A DNA stretch of 64,000 bases, from positions 62,001 to 126,000 of the forward strand of contig UQMB01000001.1 of NCBI GenBank assembly GCA_900541925.1, given 5' to 3'. Both the position numbers and the translations under genes were made by a program. The DNA comes from an uncultured Bacteroidales bacterium. GTDB lineage: Bacteria; Bacteroidota; Bacteroidia; Bacteroidales; UBA932. Every line of letters begins with the position of its first letter. Positions within the stretch are counted from its first letter, which is position 1. The notes beneath the pieces were generated by a model that saw only the letters and a program-made list of their open reading frames with translations, was not told where the DNA came from and ran no database searches. Shown here piece by piece: positions 35,116 to 43,780 of the stretch.

Positions 35116-36033
35116 ATGAAAAAAGCAATCATTTCAGCCGTAATGCTTATTGGTTTCTGTACCATCGTGTCGGCACAATCTCCTGTCAGACTCTATGACG
35201 GGAAAGCTCCAGGAAGTGAAAACTGGACCCAAAAAGAGGCTACAATAGAATATATGTCGCCCTTCTGGAATGAGATCAATACTGTGGTCCTCAATGTGGT
35301 GGACCCTGTGGTCATCCCTTATCTCCCTGCTCCAGGCACGGGCAACGGTGCCGCTGTGCTTGTTTGCCCTGGCGGTGGATTCTCGGCTTTGTCATGGAAC
35401 AATGAAGGTCCTCAGGTTGCCGAGTGGCTGTCTGCACATGGCTTCACTGCGTTCGTCTTGAAATATCGCACGGCCTATGCTGGCAAGAACGAGAAGGAAG
35501 TCAACATGGTTGCCCAGTATACCTACGGAGGCAAGCGTCCGGACGACGCCTACAAAGCACTTGCGGCAAAGAACAAGGAGGTAAATGACAAACTTGGAAA
35601 CATTCGTGACTTTGCATATCAGGATGCAATCGCTGCCATGAAGTATATTCGCAGGAATGCCGGGAAATACGACATTGCTTCCGACAAGATCGCGATTGTA
35701 GGATTCTCCGCCGGTGCCGCACTTGCACTTGAGGTGCTCTATAACCATGATGAGATGTCCAAGCCCAACATGGTGGGAAGCATCTATGGCGCCATGGCCA
35801 AGGCGCAGATGCCTCAGGATCCTTGCCCGCTGTTCATCGCCGCTACCCAGTATGAAATCATGGGGCTCTCGTATGAACTCTACGGATTGTGGTGCAAGAA
35901 CAGGCTTCCTTCTGAGCTGCATTCTTTCACCGGTTCGCGCCACGGTTTCGGGTATCGTCCTAACGGTGCTTCCGAGAATATATGGGCACAACTGTTCTAC
36001 AATTTCATGGTAAAGACCGGTTTTATACAATAG
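35116..36033 (+). CDS. Alpha/beta hydrolase, putative acetyl/xylan-type esterase
   Basis: This 305-residue exported esterase (signal MKKAIISAVMLIGFCTIVSAQ) has an alpha/beta hydrolase fold. The oxyanion region is CPGGGFSAL, the nucleophile elbow GFSAGAA, and the catalytic histidine lies in GSRHGFGYRPNG. This form (BD-FAE/Axe-like 'endo-1,4-beta-xylanase' annotations) usually removes acetyl or other acyl groups from plant glycans. It is 13 bases downstream of the hybrid regulator, and a strong terminator follows, so it ends the first transcript of the PUL. Confidence 0.87.
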   Translation: MKKAIISAVMLIGFCTIVSAQSPVRLYDGKAPGSENWTQKEATIEYMSPFWNEINTVVLNVVDPVVIPYLPAPGTGNGAAVLVCPGGGFSALSWNNEGPQVAEWLSAHGFTAFVLKYRTAYAGKNEKEVNMVAQYTYGGKRPDDAYKALAAKNKEVNDKLGNIRDFAYQDAIAAMKYIRRNAGKYDIASDKIAIVGFSAGAALALEVLYNHDEMSKPNMVGSIYGAMAKAQMPQDPCPLFIAATQYEIMGLSYELYGLWCKNRLPSELHSFTGSRHGFGYRPNGASENIWAQLFYNFMVKTGFIQ

Positions 36034-36074
36034 TCTCATGAATATTTGAGTTTGTACAATTATTCCGCTTTTTG

Positions 36075-36122
36075 GCAGAATCGTTTCATTCTCGGCAATT
36101 GAAACGATTCTGCTATTTTTTG
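36075..36122 (+). terminator. Intrinsic terminator ending the first PUL operon
   Basis: Perfect 14-base inverted repeat GCAGAATCGTTTCA (36075-36088) / TGAAACGATTCTGC (36100-36113), 11-base loop, followed by TATTTTTTG. It separates the esterase/sensor operon from the GH32-SusCD operon. Confidence 0.88.
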
Positions 36123-36157
36123 AAAAGGAAGAGCCTTTCCTCTTTTATGATGGCGGT

Positions 36158-36165
36158 TATTTTTG
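36158..36165 (+). promoter_or_regulatory. Putative -7 element of the GH32-SusCD operon
   Basis: TATTTTTG fits TAnnTTTG. It lies about 120 bases before the GH32 ATG and lacks a good -33 TTG, as expected for a promoter activated by the AraC-type output domain of the hybrid regulator. Confidence 0.5.
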
Positions 36166-36210
36166 CTGCAGTTATTGTGGTTTATGGGCAATAATAGATT
36201 GGTATGTGTT

Positions 36211-36243
36211 CCTGTGCCATTCTGTTTATTTGGATGGCACAGG
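36211..36243 (+). promoter_or_regulatory. Leader hairpin upstream of GH32
   Basis: Perfect 10-base inverted repeat CCTGTGCCAT (36211-36220) / ATGGCACAGG (36234-36243) with a 13-base loop, followed by TTTATAA rather than a long T-run. It lies inside the predicted 5' leader of the GH32-SusCD transcript. It could be an attenuator, an mRNA-stability element or an operator; its role is unknown. Confidence 0.55.
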
Positions 36244-36286
36244 TTTATAACCGCCCGGAGGACCATGACGCTAAAACTAATATTAA

Positions 36287-38515
36287 ATGAGTAAGAATCT
36301 GCTTTTGTTTTTCATTTTGCCCCTGCTCGCAATGTCTTGCGCAGGAGGGCATGTTGTCATTGATGATTTCGAATCCGGAAATCTTGACAAATGGTTTGTG
36401 GACGGCAATGCTTTCCTGCCTAATCCTATGGAAGTTAAGGCTGATCCCAGAGTCTCTGGAGCGGCCGGTAAGTTCTATGTTGAAAGTAAACACGGGATGC
36501 CCGGCTCTTTCAGTGCTCTTCACGGAACGATGACATCGGCAACGTTCGACATCAATCGCAGATATGTGAATTTCCTCATTGGTGGTTCCAGGGCCATGCC
36601 CGGATACGATCATGCTGCAGTGGAGTTGCTCTGTGAAGGCAAGGTGGTCAGAAGCGCGGCTCCACATTCTTCCGACCCTTGTGTCATGGAATGGGCTTCG
36701 TGGGATGTTGAGGATCTCATGGGCCGGAAAGCGAATATTCGTATCAGGATAGATTCCGTCTCATCAGCACTTCCGCTCGTGGACAAGTTCATCCTTATCG
36801 ATGAGATAGCCTTATCCAACAAGAAGAAAAGCACATTCAATGACGAATTGTCGCTAAGCATTACTGCCTCCGATAATTATCTGCTCATACCCTCTGCCAA
36901 CGATGGGGGAGTGTCAAGATTGTCCATCATGTCCGAGGGACGCAACATTCTCGGCGAATCCCAGGATATCAATGTGGCTTCCAATCATTGTGATTATATG
37001 ATTCCAATTGACATCTCCTCATACAAAGGCAAGCCTCTGGATGTAGTAATCACTTCGATTGATAGCAAATCGCTTACAGCCACGGGGATCATCCAGTCCG
37101 CAGACAGGCAGCTCAATCGCGATGAGCCATACAGACAGGTATATCACTTTACCCCGGACTTCGGATGGACCAACGATCCTAACGGCATGGTTTATCTTGA
37201 TGGGGAGTACCATCTTGCATATCAGGCAAATCCTTATGGCACAAAGCACTACAATATGCATTGGGGAAATGCCGCCTCCAAAGATCTTGTGCATTGGAAT
37301 GATCTCCCTTTCATAGTTGCTCCTGATGAACTCGGTGCCATCTATTCAGGAAGCTCCGTGGTAGACAAGGACAATTCAGCTGGTTTCGGCAAGAACGCAA
37401 TCGTTGCCATGTACACTTCTGCCAGCCAGACTCAGAAGCAAAGCATTGCATACAGCACTGACAATGGTCGCAGTTTTGTCAAATATGAGCACAACCCTGT
37501 GCTCTTCGAGGAGAGCCGGCAACCTGATTTCAGGGATCCTAAACTCATGCCTTACAAGGACAAGTGGATTGTCTCTGTTGCTGCCGGAGATGTGATTGCG
37601 TTCTATGAGTCGTCTGATCTCAAGAACTGGCGTTGGCTGAGCGATTTCGGCAAAGGAATCGGCTCGCATGCAGCAGTCTGGGAGTGCCCTGATCTGCTTC
37701 GCTTTGAGTACGGCGGCCAGGAAAAATGGGTCTTGATTGTTAACATCAACCCCGGTGGCCCCAACGGAGGCAGCATTGCCCAGTATTTCATCGGAGACTT
37801 CAATGGCAAGGAATTTAAGGCCGATAATCTCCCGTATCCACTTTGGGTTGATGAGGGAGTTGACAATTATGCCGTGGTTACTTTCAGCAATACCGCCGAC
37901 AGGCACATTGCCCTTGGCTGGATGAGCAACTGGCTGTATTCCAACGAGGTTCCATCGCGTAACTTCCGTAACAGCATGACAATAGCCAGAGACCTTTCTC
38001 TCAAGCATAACGGCAGGCATCTGTTCCTGGCAAGCGCACCCTCTCCCGAGATCTATTCGGCAAGGGCCGAGTCCCATGTCGTCGAGGTGCCTCATCTGAG
38101 TGGAAAGTGGCAGCTCTCGGAATTGCTTCCCGATAACGATGGTGCCTACGAGATTGATTTCACCATCATTCCCGGGACCGATAGACATCTATCTTTCAAG
38201 CTTTTCAATTCTGTTTCTGAAGAGATGGAATATGATTTCGACTTTAGTGAGCTGACACTTAATCTGGATCGTTCGCGTAGCGGGCTGACTGACTTCTATG
38301 ACGGTTTCGGCAAGAAAAATATTCTCACCCACCTGGTCAAGAGCAGTTGTTACCATGTGAAATTGTTCGTAGACAGGCAGTCGACAGAACTCTTTATCAA
38401 TGATGGAGATCTGAGTTTTACTAACTGCATGTTTCCTACTGAGGTATACAACTCGCTGGAGTTTTCGTCATCTGACGCAACGATTGCGGATATGACTATC
38501 TACAAGATTAAATAA
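36287..38515 (+). CDS. GH32 family fructosidase (levanase/invertase type), lipoprotein
   Basis: This 742-residue lipoprotein (LLAMSC, lipobox cysteine about residue 18) hydrolyses beta-fructosidic bonds in fructans, fructo-oligosaccharides or sucrose. The GH32 catalytic triad is present: D297 (WTNDPNG, nucleophile), D417 (FRDPKL, transition-state stabiliser) and E466 (WECPDLL, acid/base). About 270 residues precede the catalytic five-blade propeller and include a jelly-roll-like segment (DDFESGNLDKWFVDGNAFLP) and a DUF4980-like beta domain; a C-terminal beta-sandwich follows. Bacteroides GH32 enzymes with such N-terminal domains act outside or on the cell surface. First gene of the SusCD operon. 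Confidence 0.96.
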   Translation: MSKNLLLFFILPLLAMSCAGGHVVIDDFESGNLDKWFVDGNAFLPNPMEVKADPRVSGAAGKFYVESKHGMPGSFSALHGTMTSATFDINRRYVNFLIGGSRAMPGYDHAAVELLCEGKVVRSAAPHSSDPCVMEWASWDVEDLMGRKANIRIRIDSVSSALPLVDKFILIDEIALSNKKKSTFNDELSLSITASDNYLLIPSANDGGVSRLSIMSEGRNILGESQDINVASNHCDYMIPIDISSYKGKPLDVVITSIDSKSLTATGIIQSADRQLNRDEPYRQVYHFTPDFGWTNDPNGMVYLDGEYHLAYQANPYGTKHYNMHWGNAASKDLVHWNDLPFIVAPDELGAIYSGSSVVDKDNSAGFGKNAIVAMYTSASQTQKQSIAYSTDNGRSFVKYEHNPVLFEESRQPDFRDPKLMPYKDKWIVSVAAGDVIAFYESSDLKNWRWLSDFGKGIGSHAAVWECPDLLRFEYGGQEKWVLIVNINPGGPNGGSIAQYFIGDFNGKEFKADNLPYPLWVDEGVDNYAVVTFSNTADRHIALGWMSNWLYSNEVPSRNFRNSMTIARDLSLKHNGRHLFLASAPSPEIYSARAESHVVEVPHLSGKWQLSELLPDNDGAYEIDFTIIPGTDRHLSFKLFNSVSEEMEYDFDFSELTLNLDRSRSGLTDFYDGFGKKNILTHLVKSSCYHVKLFVDRQSTELFINDGDLSFTNCMFPTEVYNSLEFSSSDATIADMTIYKIK

Positions 38516-38536
38516 CAATAAGAAAACACATCAATC

Positions 38537-39694
38537 ATGACCTCTAAACAAACAGGTTTGTTCCGGTTGCTTCCCATAATGTTCGCATTCTTTGCGATGG
38601 GATTCGTGGATATGGTCGGTACGGCCACCAACTATGCGAAGGCCGATTTTGCGCTGTCGGACACGATGGCTAACTTCCTGCCATCAATGGTGTTCTTGTG
38701 GTTTTTCTTCCTCTCCGTCCCGACAGGATTGCTGATGAACAAAATCGGCAAACGCAAGACGGTTATCATCAGCCTCATCATCACCTCAGCTGCGATGGTA
38801 TTGCCGATATGTGCGTACAACTACCCGGTCCTGATAGTTTCCTTCTGTCTTCTGGGTATCGGCAACACGCTGATGCAGGTTTCGCTCAACCCGCTGGTTA
38901 ACTGCATCGTGACTGGTGATAAGCTCGCAAGCACACTGACATTCGGTCAGTTCGTCAAGGCGATTGCTTCGTTCATCGCTCCGATTATCGCCAGTCTTGC
39001 AGCTGCCAAGTTCGGCAACTGGCTGCTTCTGTTCCCCTTTTTCCTTGTATTCTCAATCGTGGCTACGGTATATCTGTCACTTACCGAAATCAAGGAACCT
39101 GCCGTTAAGGTGGAATCTCTCAGTTTCTTCAAGTGCATAAAATTGCTTGGCGATTCCTCGGTGCTGCTCTTCTTCCTCGGTATCGTCTGTCATGTGGGTA
39201 TCGATGTAGGTGTGAATACCTGTGCTCCCAAAATCATCATGGAGAGATTCGCTCTCCCTCTTGAGAAAGCCGCCTTTGCAACCAGCATCTATTTCCTTTT
39301 CCGTACCATCGGCTGCTTCGCCGGCTCGTTCATTCTGGCGAAGTTCCCCTTGAAGAAGTTTTTCGCAGTCAGCGTAGCCTGCATGGTGCTGTCAATGGCG
39401 GGCTTGTTCTTATGCCATACCCTGACCGGGCTGTATGTTGCCATCGCTCTTGTCGGCTTCGGCAACTCCAATATATTCTCGATGATATTCTCCAGCGCCC
39501 TTCTCTATAAGCCTGAGAACGACAACGAAATGTCTGGTCTGATGATCATGGGACTGATTGGCGGTACAATATTCCCGCTATTGATGGGTATCCTCTCGGA
39601 CGCATTTGCTTCACAGACAGGATCTGTCGTAGTAATCACGGCAGGGGTCGCGTATCTGATATTCCTTGCTGCACGTTTTCTCAAAAAAGCCTGA
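38537..39694 (+). CDS. MFS sugar permease, fructose-type
   Basis: This 385-residue inner-membrane transporter has about 12 helices. The MFS signatures are LLMNKIGKRKTVI (loop 2-3) and the conserved FGNSNIFSMIFSSALLY of the sugar:H+ symporters related to FucP/BT1758. Placement between GH32 and fructokinase fits uptake of free fructose from the periplasm. The stop (TGA, 39692-39694) lies 4 bases before the fructokinase start. Confidence 0.9.
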   Translation: MTSKQTGLFRLLPIMFAFFAMGFVDMVGTATNYAKADFALSDTMANFLPSMVFLWFFFLSVPTGLLMNKIGKRKTVIISLIITSAAMVLPICAYNYPVLIVSFCLLGIGNTLMQVSLNPLVNCIVTGDKLASTLTFGQFVKAIASFIAPIIASLAAAKFGNWLLLFPFFLVFSIVATVYLSLTEIKEPAVKVESLSFFKCIKLLGDSSVLLFFLGIVCHVGIDVGVNTCAPKIIMERFALPLEKAAFATSIYFLFRTIGCFAGSFILAKFPLKKFFAVSVACMVLSMAGLFLCHTLTGLYVAIALVGFGNSNIFSMIFSSALLYKPENDNEMSGLMIMGLIGGTIFPLLMGILSDAFASQTGSVVVITAGVAYLIFLAARFLKKA

Positions 39695-39698
39695 TGTT

Positions 39699-40547
39699 AT
39701 GAAGAAGGTAATAGTAGGAATAGGAGAAATCCTTTGGGACATGCTCCCTGCCGGCAAGTCGCTTGGCGGCGCACCCGCCAACTTTGCCTATCATTCAGCT
39801 TGTCTCGGAGCTGAAGCGTGGGCTGTCAGCGCTATAGGCGATGATCCTCTGGGGCACGAGATTCTTGATGTGCTCAAGACCAAGAAGCTTCATGCTCTCC
39901 TGGCTATGAGTTCAAGACCTACCGGTATTGTACAGGTTGAACTCAACGCCAGCGGCGTACCCGCATATAACATCATGGAGAATGTCGCATGGGACAACAT
40001 TCCTTTCACCCCGGAGATGGAATCACTGGCTGCAAGAACGGATGCGGTGTGCTTCGGCTCGCTTGTCCAGCGCATGAATTCGCGCGACAGCGTGAGAAAG
40101 TTTATTGAGGCGACGCCAACCTCTGCACTCAAGGTGTTTGACATCAACTTGAGGCAGCATTATTACTGTCAGGATGTAATCGAGGCCTCGCTGCGGATGT
40201 CGGATATTCTCAAAATCAATGATGAAGAAATCCGCATTGTCGCCGATCTGCTTTCACTTGATGGCGATGACGAGCAGGTCTGCCGTAAACTTATTGATAC
40301 TTATTCTCTGCGACTGGTCATACTCACAAAGGGAGCACAGGGAAGTGTTGTCGTCACTTCAGATGAAGTATTCTTCCAACCTGCCGGAAAGGTGCAGGTG
40401 ATTGATACTGTAGGTGCAGGAGACTCTTTTACAGCTGCATTTGTGAATGCTTACCTGCAAGGACTTCCGATAACCCAAGCCCAAAAGCTTGCAAGCGATA
40501 CCGCGGCAATTGTCTGTTCCCACAAAGGGGCAATGCCGAAATATTAA
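39699..40547 (+). CDS. PfkB-family fructokinase
   Basis: This 282-residue cytoplasmic sugar kinase phosphorylates fructose for glycolysis. It shows the PfkB N-terminal glycine motif GGAPANFAYH and the C-terminal signature DTVGAGDSFTAAF with the catalytic aspartate in GAGD. ILWDMLPAGKSLGGAPAN matches fructokinases. The start at 39699 is the first ATG after the permease stop. With the permease and the PPi-phosphofructokinase upstream in the chromosome it completes fructose catabolism. Confidence 0.92.
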   Translation: MKKVIVGIGEILWDMLPAGKSLGGAPANFAYHSACLGAEAWAVSAIGDDPLGHEILDVLKTKKLHALLAMSSRPTGIVQVELNASGVPAYNIMENVAWDNIPFTPEMESLAARTDAVCFGSLVQRMNSRDSVRKFIEATPTSALKVFDINLRQHYYCQDVIEASLRMSDILKINDEEIRIVADLLSLDGDDEQVCRKLIDTYSLRLVILTKGAQGSVVVTSDEVFFQPAGKVQVIDTVGAGDSFTAAFVNAYLQGLPITQAQKLASDTAAIVCSHKGAMPKY

Positions 40548-40569
40548 TTTCACTATTATTTTTTAACTA

Positions 40570-43500
40570 ATGAAACGGATTTTATTACTTATTGCTTCAA
40601 TGGCGCTGATGCTTGCTTCTTCGCAATGGGCTAGCGCACAGAGCAGGTCGGTAAAGGTCAATGTTCAAGATTCCTGGGGGCCGGTAGCAGGTGCTTCCGT
40701 GCTTATCAAGGGAACCACGACAGGTGATGTTACTGACCTTGACGGAAACGCCACGATTACCAATATCGAAGAGTCTTCCGTCCTCGTTGTCTCATTCATC
40801 GGCTATACCTCACAGGAAATAGTAGTGGGGAAACAAACCCAGATCAATGTGGTAATGAAAGAAGACACAGAACTCCTTGATGAGACCGTGGTCGTAGGCT
40901 ATGGTACCCAGAAGAAAGAGTCTTTGACCAGTGCCATCACTTCTGTACGGGCGGAGGATATCACGAAGACCAAGCAGAATGATGTCGTCACTTCGCTTCA
41001 GGGCAAGGTGCCAGGCCTCCTCATCAGGCAGTCTGGCGGTACTCCCGGAAGCTTCGGAGCAAACATCAGCCTTCGTGGATATGGTGCTCCGCTTATCGTT
41101 ATTGACGGCGTGGTACGTTCCAGCTCATATTCAAATACCCAAAAGGGCATTGCCACCGATCTCGAATTCTCTCAGCTCAACCCGGAGGATATCGAAAGCA
41201 TTTCTGTCTTGAAAGATGCATCTGCTTCCATCTATGGACTGGGGGCCGGCAACGGTGTCATCATGATTACCACCAAGAAAGGAACTGCTGTCAAGAAGCC
41301 TACGGTTTCGTATTCGGATGTATTCTCGTTCGGAAAGCCGAAGATGCCTAAGGAAGTCGGAATCGCGGACTATGTGAAGATGTCAAATGAGATGGCCGAT
41401 GTCGCCAAATTCAATAGACCCTACACTGATGCTCAGATTGCAGCTGCCGAGAACGGTACACTGGAGAACTTCAGCTGGTGGGATGCAGCCATGAGGGATC
41501 ACTCCACAACCCAGACCCACAACGCGTCTGTACGCGGCGGAAACGAGACCATGACCTACTTCCTCTCTGGAAGCTTCAACGATGATAAGAGTATCTATAG
41601 GGCTGACAACAACTATAAGTATAAGAGATACACTCTCCGAGGTAACTTCACCTTCAATCTTACAAACAACTTGACCATGGATTACCAGACATCTTTCCGT
41701 GCGACAAGTTCAGCTGATCCGGCAAATGATGACCTCTACAACGAGAAGTCTGCGATGATTTTCAACTACATTGCTTTCTCAGACCGTCTGACTCCTGCCA
41801 CCACCAAGGCGAATCCAAAGCATTACACATATCAGGGCCAGTCTCCTACTGAAAACCCTATCGCCATGATGGACCATGACCTCAATTATACCGATAAGAG
41901 AGGTCGCGCCTACACTAATACCCTCAACCTGACCTACAACGCTCCGTTTGCGAAGGGGCTCAAGCTCTTCTTGCAGGGGGCTTACGACTTCAACTACGAT
42001 GGCACCTACACCAAGAAGACCATCTATCCTCTCTATGACTATGAGACTGATGAGATTTTAGGTTACGGTGGCGACGAGAACTCTTACAGGGAGTCTATCC
42101 GCGAAAGGGAGCGCCTCTACGGCCGCTTCCAGGCAAATTACGAGCATAGCTGGGGCAAGCATAATTTCTCGGCTATGGCTGCCATGGAAGCAACCAAGAT
42201 GAACAGCAGATACCAGATGAGCAAGCGTCTCTTCGGCGACTTCTTTACTCACGATACCGTGTCCAGCGGTCTGGAGAGCACGGCATCTGCAACAGGTTCA
42301 AGAACCTCTATGGCGACTGCTGGTTACCTCGCCCGTCTCAACTATGATTACGCAAGCAAGTACCTTGTAGAGGTTATGGCAAGATATGATGGGACATATC
42401 TCTATCAGCATGGCAAGCGTTGGGGATTCTTCCCTTCATATTCTTTGGGATGGAGAATTTCCGAGGAGCCGTTTGTCAAGGACAATCTCAAATTCATCAG
42501 CAACCTCAAACTGCGCTGGTCAGACGGCAAGACAGGTCTCTCTCAGGGTAATCCCTATGCATACGAAAGCGGCTACGTCGCAGGCAACAGCTATGTGTTT
42601 ACTCCAGGCGGCTCAATACAGGGATATGTCAACAATGAAATCGCCAATACGGTGCTCAGTTGGGCTGATATCCGCATGACCAATTTCGGCGTAGACTGGA
42701 ATCTCTGGCGTGACAAGTTCAGCGGTACATTTGATGCCTTCTGGAGAAAGACTACAGGTATTGCCGGCACCAGCTCAGGTTCTACCCCAACCATCCTGGG
42801 CGTTAAAGAGCCTCAGATCAATGTTGATTCAAAGTTGACCAAGGGAATCGAACTTTCGCTCTCACACAGAAACAACATAGGGGATCTGTCATACTATGTG
42901 ACAGCCACCGGAACTCTTGCCCGTACGATGAATCTCCATGTTGAGAGCCAGGCAACTTCTCAGTACTATTCTGCCATGAACTACTACGGAGCCGGCTTCC
43001 TCATGAACGGTACCGCAAGTACCCAGAACAGGTGGGTTGACTATCACGGACTGTGGCTCTACGGCCTCGAAGGCGGCAGGTTCACAAGCTGGGATGATAT
43101 CAACGGTTCCGGTGTAAAGTATGATGCCAACACCGGCATGCAGACAACTGTCATGGGACAGTACAAGCTTTACGACTGGAACGGCGACGGCTACATTACC
43201 GCTCACGATGTGCAGTACACATGGGCAGAAGCCAACCCGCCTTTACAGTTCGGTCTCAATCTGGGCTTTAACTACAAGAATTTGGACTTCAACATGGTAT
43301 GGCAGGGAGCTACCATGACCTCAAAGATCATCTGGCTTCTCCACACCTTCGGCTATGGTGGCTACAATAATATCTATGAGATGTATAAAGACCGCTACCA
43401 TGTCGCCAATCAGGGAGACGATCCATACGACCCTGCCACACAGTGGGTTGGAGGATACTGGCCTGCATTGATGGATGCTTCAGATGCAAATAACTGGCGC

Positions 43501-43770
43501 CCAGGTATGTATGACGCTCCTTCGCAGTTCACTCAGATCGATGCGACATACTTCCGTCTCAAGAGCTTCGAACTTGGTTATACTCTTCCCAAAACTGTTA
43601 CCTCAAAGATTGGAATCCGTTATGCAAGAGTATTCGTCGGTGGCACCAACTGGCTGACCATCACCAACAAGAAGATTAAATATTATGATCCAGAATCGGC
43701 AGCGGCAATGCAGTCCAACACCATGCCTGTTATGCGCACCGTGACAATGGGTGTTAACATCAATTTCTAA
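40570..43770 (+). CDS. SusC/RagA-family TonB-dependent outer-membrane transporter
   Basis: This 1066-residue outer-membrane beta-barrel imports oligosaccharide using TonB energy, together with its SusD partner. A signal peptide (LIASMALMLASSQWASAQ) precedes a carboxypeptidase-regulatory-like domain (VKVNVQDSWGPVAGASVLIKG). The SusC TonB box region is DETVVVGYGTQKKE. The plug carries QGKVPGLLIRQSGGTPGSFGANISLRGYG, and the barrel ends with the conserved pattern MRTVTMGVNINF. It is directly followed by SusD. Confidence 0.96.
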   Translation: MKRILLLIASMALMLASSQWASAQSRSVKVNVQDSWGPVAGASVLIKGTTTGDVTDLDGNATITNIEESSVLVVSFIGYTSQEIVVGKQTQINVVMKEDTELLDETVVVGYGTQKKESLTSAITSVRAEDITKTKQNDVVTSLQGKVPGLLIRQSGGTPGSFGANISLRGYGAPLIVIDGVVRSSSYSNTQKGIATDLEFSQLNPEDIESISVLKDASASIYGLGAGNGVIMITTKKGTAVKKPTVSYSDVFSFGKPKMPKEVGIADYVKMSNEMADVAKFNRPYTDAQIAAAENGTLENFSWWDAAMRDHSTTQTHNASVRGGNETMTYFLSGSFNDDKSIYRADNNYKYKRYTLRGNFTFNLTNNLTMDYQTSFRATSSADPANDDLYNEKSAMIFNYIAFSDRLTPATTKANPKHYTYQGQSPTENPIAMMDHDLNYTDKRGRAYTNTLNLTYNAPFAKGLKLFLQGAYDFNYDGTYTKKTIYPLYDYETDEILGYGGDENSYRESIRERERLYGRFQANYEHSWGKHNFSAMAAMEATKMNSRYQMSKRLFGDFFTHDTVSSGLESTASATGSRTSMATAGYLARLNYDYASKYLVEVMARYDGTYLYQHGKRWGFFPSYSLGWRISEEPFVKDNLKFISNLKLRWSDGKTGLSQGNPYAYESGYVAGNSYVFTPGGSIQGYVNNEIANTVLSWADIRMTNFGVDWNLWRDKFSGTFDAFWRKTTGIAGTSSGSTPTILGVKEPQINVDSKLTKGIELSLSHRNNIGDLSYYVTATGTLARTMNLHVESQATSQYYSAMNYYGAGFLMNGTASTQNRWVDYHGLWLYGLEGGRFTSWDDINGSGVKYDANTGMQTTVMGQYKLYDWNGDGYITAHDVQYTWAEANPPLQFGLNLGFNYKNLDFNMVWQGATMTSKIIWLLHTFGYGGYNNIYEMYKDRYHVANQGDDPYDPATQWVGGYWPALMDASDANNWRPGMYDAPSQFTQIDATYFRLKSFELGYTLPKTVTSKIGIRYARVFVGGTNWLTITNKKIKYYDPESAAAMQSNTMPVMRTVTMGVNINF

Positions 43771-43780
43771 TATGTCTGCA

